53,030 nt of DNA from positions 1-53,030 of the forward strand of contig JASLZX010000006.1 of assembly GCA_030754655.1 (NCBI GenBank). Direction: 5' to 3'. The notes under the pieces are model-generated. The model worked only from the letters and a program-made list of their open reading frames with translations, made no database searches and was not told the origin of the DNA. Shown piece after piece: positions 52,042 to 53,030 of the stretch. The position numbers and the translations under genes were made by a program. Position 1 is the stretch's first letter. Each line of letters begins with the position of its first letter. The stretch comes from UBA8886 sp002731655 (GTDB taxonomy: Archaea; Thermoplasmatota; Poseidoniia; MGIII; CG-Epi1).

Positions 52042-52188
52042 ATGGCAGACTTCAAGGCAATTATCAAGGGCGAGCCTGTCAAGCTGGCCAACTGTTCGCA
52101 ATGCGCAGCCGAACTCTGGGCGCCGCAGGAGCTTGACACAGTAATCTGCTCATCCTGCACCCCCAGTCACGGAGACCAACGCGACTAA
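52042..52188 (+). CDS. 48-residue zinc-ribbon protein
   Basis: A very short gene. CSQC and CSSC pairs 17 residues apart could bind one zinc ion. The rest is MADFKAIIKGEPVKLAN at the start and a short charged C-terminus. The TATA-like element at 52011-52020 is centred 26 bases before the ATG, supporting a leaderless start. No family is recognised. Confidence 0.62.
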   Translation: MADFKAIIKGEPVKLANCSQCAAELWAPQELDTVICSSCTPSHGDQRD

Positions 52189-52210
52189 AACGAGGCGCTA
52201 CTGACCCAGC

Positions 52211-53030
52211 GTGCCAGTCAACCGCCTGAGCGTAACAGTGAACCTGTTCATTGTACTACTACTGGTCGCGAGCCTACCTCTTGCCAGTGCGAGCGAGGAC
52301 GATGACCCCTCTCCCGGAAACGGGGGGATGTGGGCCTATGGCACGATGCAGAACGGGGACGGTGGCCTCTCGGCGAATGAGAGCAAGGCGATCGGCGGAA
52401 GCGGTAACTGGGATGAAGGCTCGACTGACCTGGTGTATGAGAGTGAACCTCTCTCAGGCGCTGCTCAATTAGAAGGAGACACTGTACACGTCCGCCTGCA
52501 TCTGGAACGTACCTGTCCGTCCCCTCTTTCTTCCTGCAACAGCGTCGAAGTTCGCCTTTACGTTAATGGCACCATAGTTTCCGAAGCACAGCTGACAGCT
52601 GGCGGGAATGGTGTCTATGAGGCAGACCTGACAATCAATCTGGATGAGGGTATCATCCGATACAACACCACCATACGACTCGAATTCTCTTGGACAAAAC
52701 CCGCTGACACGACCGACGAGACGCTCTACGATGGAGCAAACGAGACTGGCGTGACGTTCTATGTTGCTGAGTATCTTCCCTTTGTGCCAAATCCTCCCCC
52801 AATAGAGCCAGAGCCTACTGAGAATTCAAGGAGACATACAAGTGGCCTAATTTTCCTTCCATTCATCATAGTCGCCCTGGGTATGACTTTCTATATCTTC
52901 CAGCAACCAAGGAGGTCTGAGACAGGTCTGGAGGTAGAAGAATCCAGTGTGGAAGAAACAATTGTTTGGGATGATGATTCTGACCAATTGAGCTTTACTA
53001 CTAATTGGAAGCTCAGGGCCACAAGCCTTT
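52211..53030 (+). CDS. Secreted membrane-anchored protein, 3' end missing
   Basis: A frame from GTG 52211 stays open to the right edge (273 codons, no stop). The first 28 residues (LFIVLLLVASLPLASASE) form a signal peptide. Residues about 35-195 look like a beta-sandwich ectodomain with several NxT/S sites and a Cys pair. A Pro/Glu-rich spacer is followed by a membrane helix at about 213-232 (LIFLPFIIVALGMTFYIF) and the start of an acidic cytoplasmic tail. Same layout as other surface proteins in the window. GC falls noticeably along the gene. Function unknown. Confidence 0.75.
   Translation, partial: MPVNRLSVTVNLFIVLLLVASLPLASASEDDDPSPGNGGMWAYGTMQNGDGGLSANESKAIGGSGNWDEGSTDLVYESEPLSGAAQLEGDTVHVRLHLERTCPSPLSSCNSVEVRLYVNGTIVSEAQLTAGGNGVYEADLTINLDEGIIRYNTTIRLEFSWTKPADTTDETLYDGANETGVTFYVAEYLPFVPNPPPIEPEPTENSRRHTSGLIFLPFIIVALGMTFYIFQQPRRSETGLEVEESSVEETIVWDDDSDQLSFTTNWKLRATSL

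Overview
The window looks like part of the chromosome of a planktonic marine euryarchaeon, most probably Marine Group II or III (Poseidoniia). That placement is inferred from content; no marker tree could be run. The archaeal signals are an archaeal gene set (priS, rpoF, eL21, eL41, pus10, DUF655, kae1/bud32, archaeal-type pheT, geranylgeranyl reductase) and TATA boxes centred about 26 bases before many start codons. Bacterial-type genes (grpE-dnaK, folC, ATP-dependent PEP carboxykinase, SNF symporter) and large secreted peptidases with Ig-like repeats also fit these protein-degrading heterotrophs. Base composition is GC-rich except in a few AT-rich patches.

Layout. 1-7.5 kb (minus): a surface block with a winged-helix regulator, a membrane protein and a very large M6-type metalloprotease that runs off the left edge, preceded by a beta-propeller/PKD protein with a C-terminal zinc ribbon. 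7.7-11.9 kb: kae1-bud32 coupled to an acidic-tailed surface protein, and a divergent secreted protein. 11.8-19.4 kb: a 2,001-residue surface protein co-transcribed with geranylgeranyl reductase, facing a small ribbon-helix-helix regulator across a compact divergent promoter. 19.4-21.4 kb: folC and a lipoprotein. 21.4-24.8 kb (minus): phosphodiesterase, pus10, eL21, rpoF, DUF655. 24.8-27.6 kb: HEAT protein, asnS, LysE exporter. 27.7-32.5 kb (plus): zinc/winged-helix protein, eL41, pheT, unknown, priS, rnhB, SCP2, mostly joined by overlapping start and stop codons. 32.5-34.1 kb: rsmA, tRNA-Val and an AT-rich island. 34.3-38.7 kb: pckA, mdh, an AbrB-like protein, aminotransferase, membrane protein. 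38.8-43.3 kb: grpE-dnaK and a HEAT/zinc-ribbon protein. 43.3-47.2 kb (minus): M14 carboxypeptidase coupled to an SNF amino-acid symporter. 47.2-52.2 kb: acetyltransferase, cysS, metallo-beta-lactamase-fold hydrolase, zinc proteins, tmk. 52.2 kb to the end: a secreted membrane-anchored protein cut by the right edge.

How it fits together. Secreted M6 and M14 peptidases, an amino-acid symporter, PEP carboxykinase, malate dehydrogenase and an aminotransferase describe growth on protein with gluconeogenesis. Several envelope proteins share one plan: signal peptide, many Ig-like (NEW3/CARDB/PKD) modules, one membrane helix, and a cytoplasmic tail. The tails differ: a ubiquitin-like beta-grasp, a zinc ribbon, or an acidic repeat. 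These tails, the regulator facing the giant protein, and an RpoF carrying an inserted CxxC-CxxC segment are the most unusual features. Both ends of the window are interior to genes. The longest gap without a gene is about 250 bases (7492-7744).
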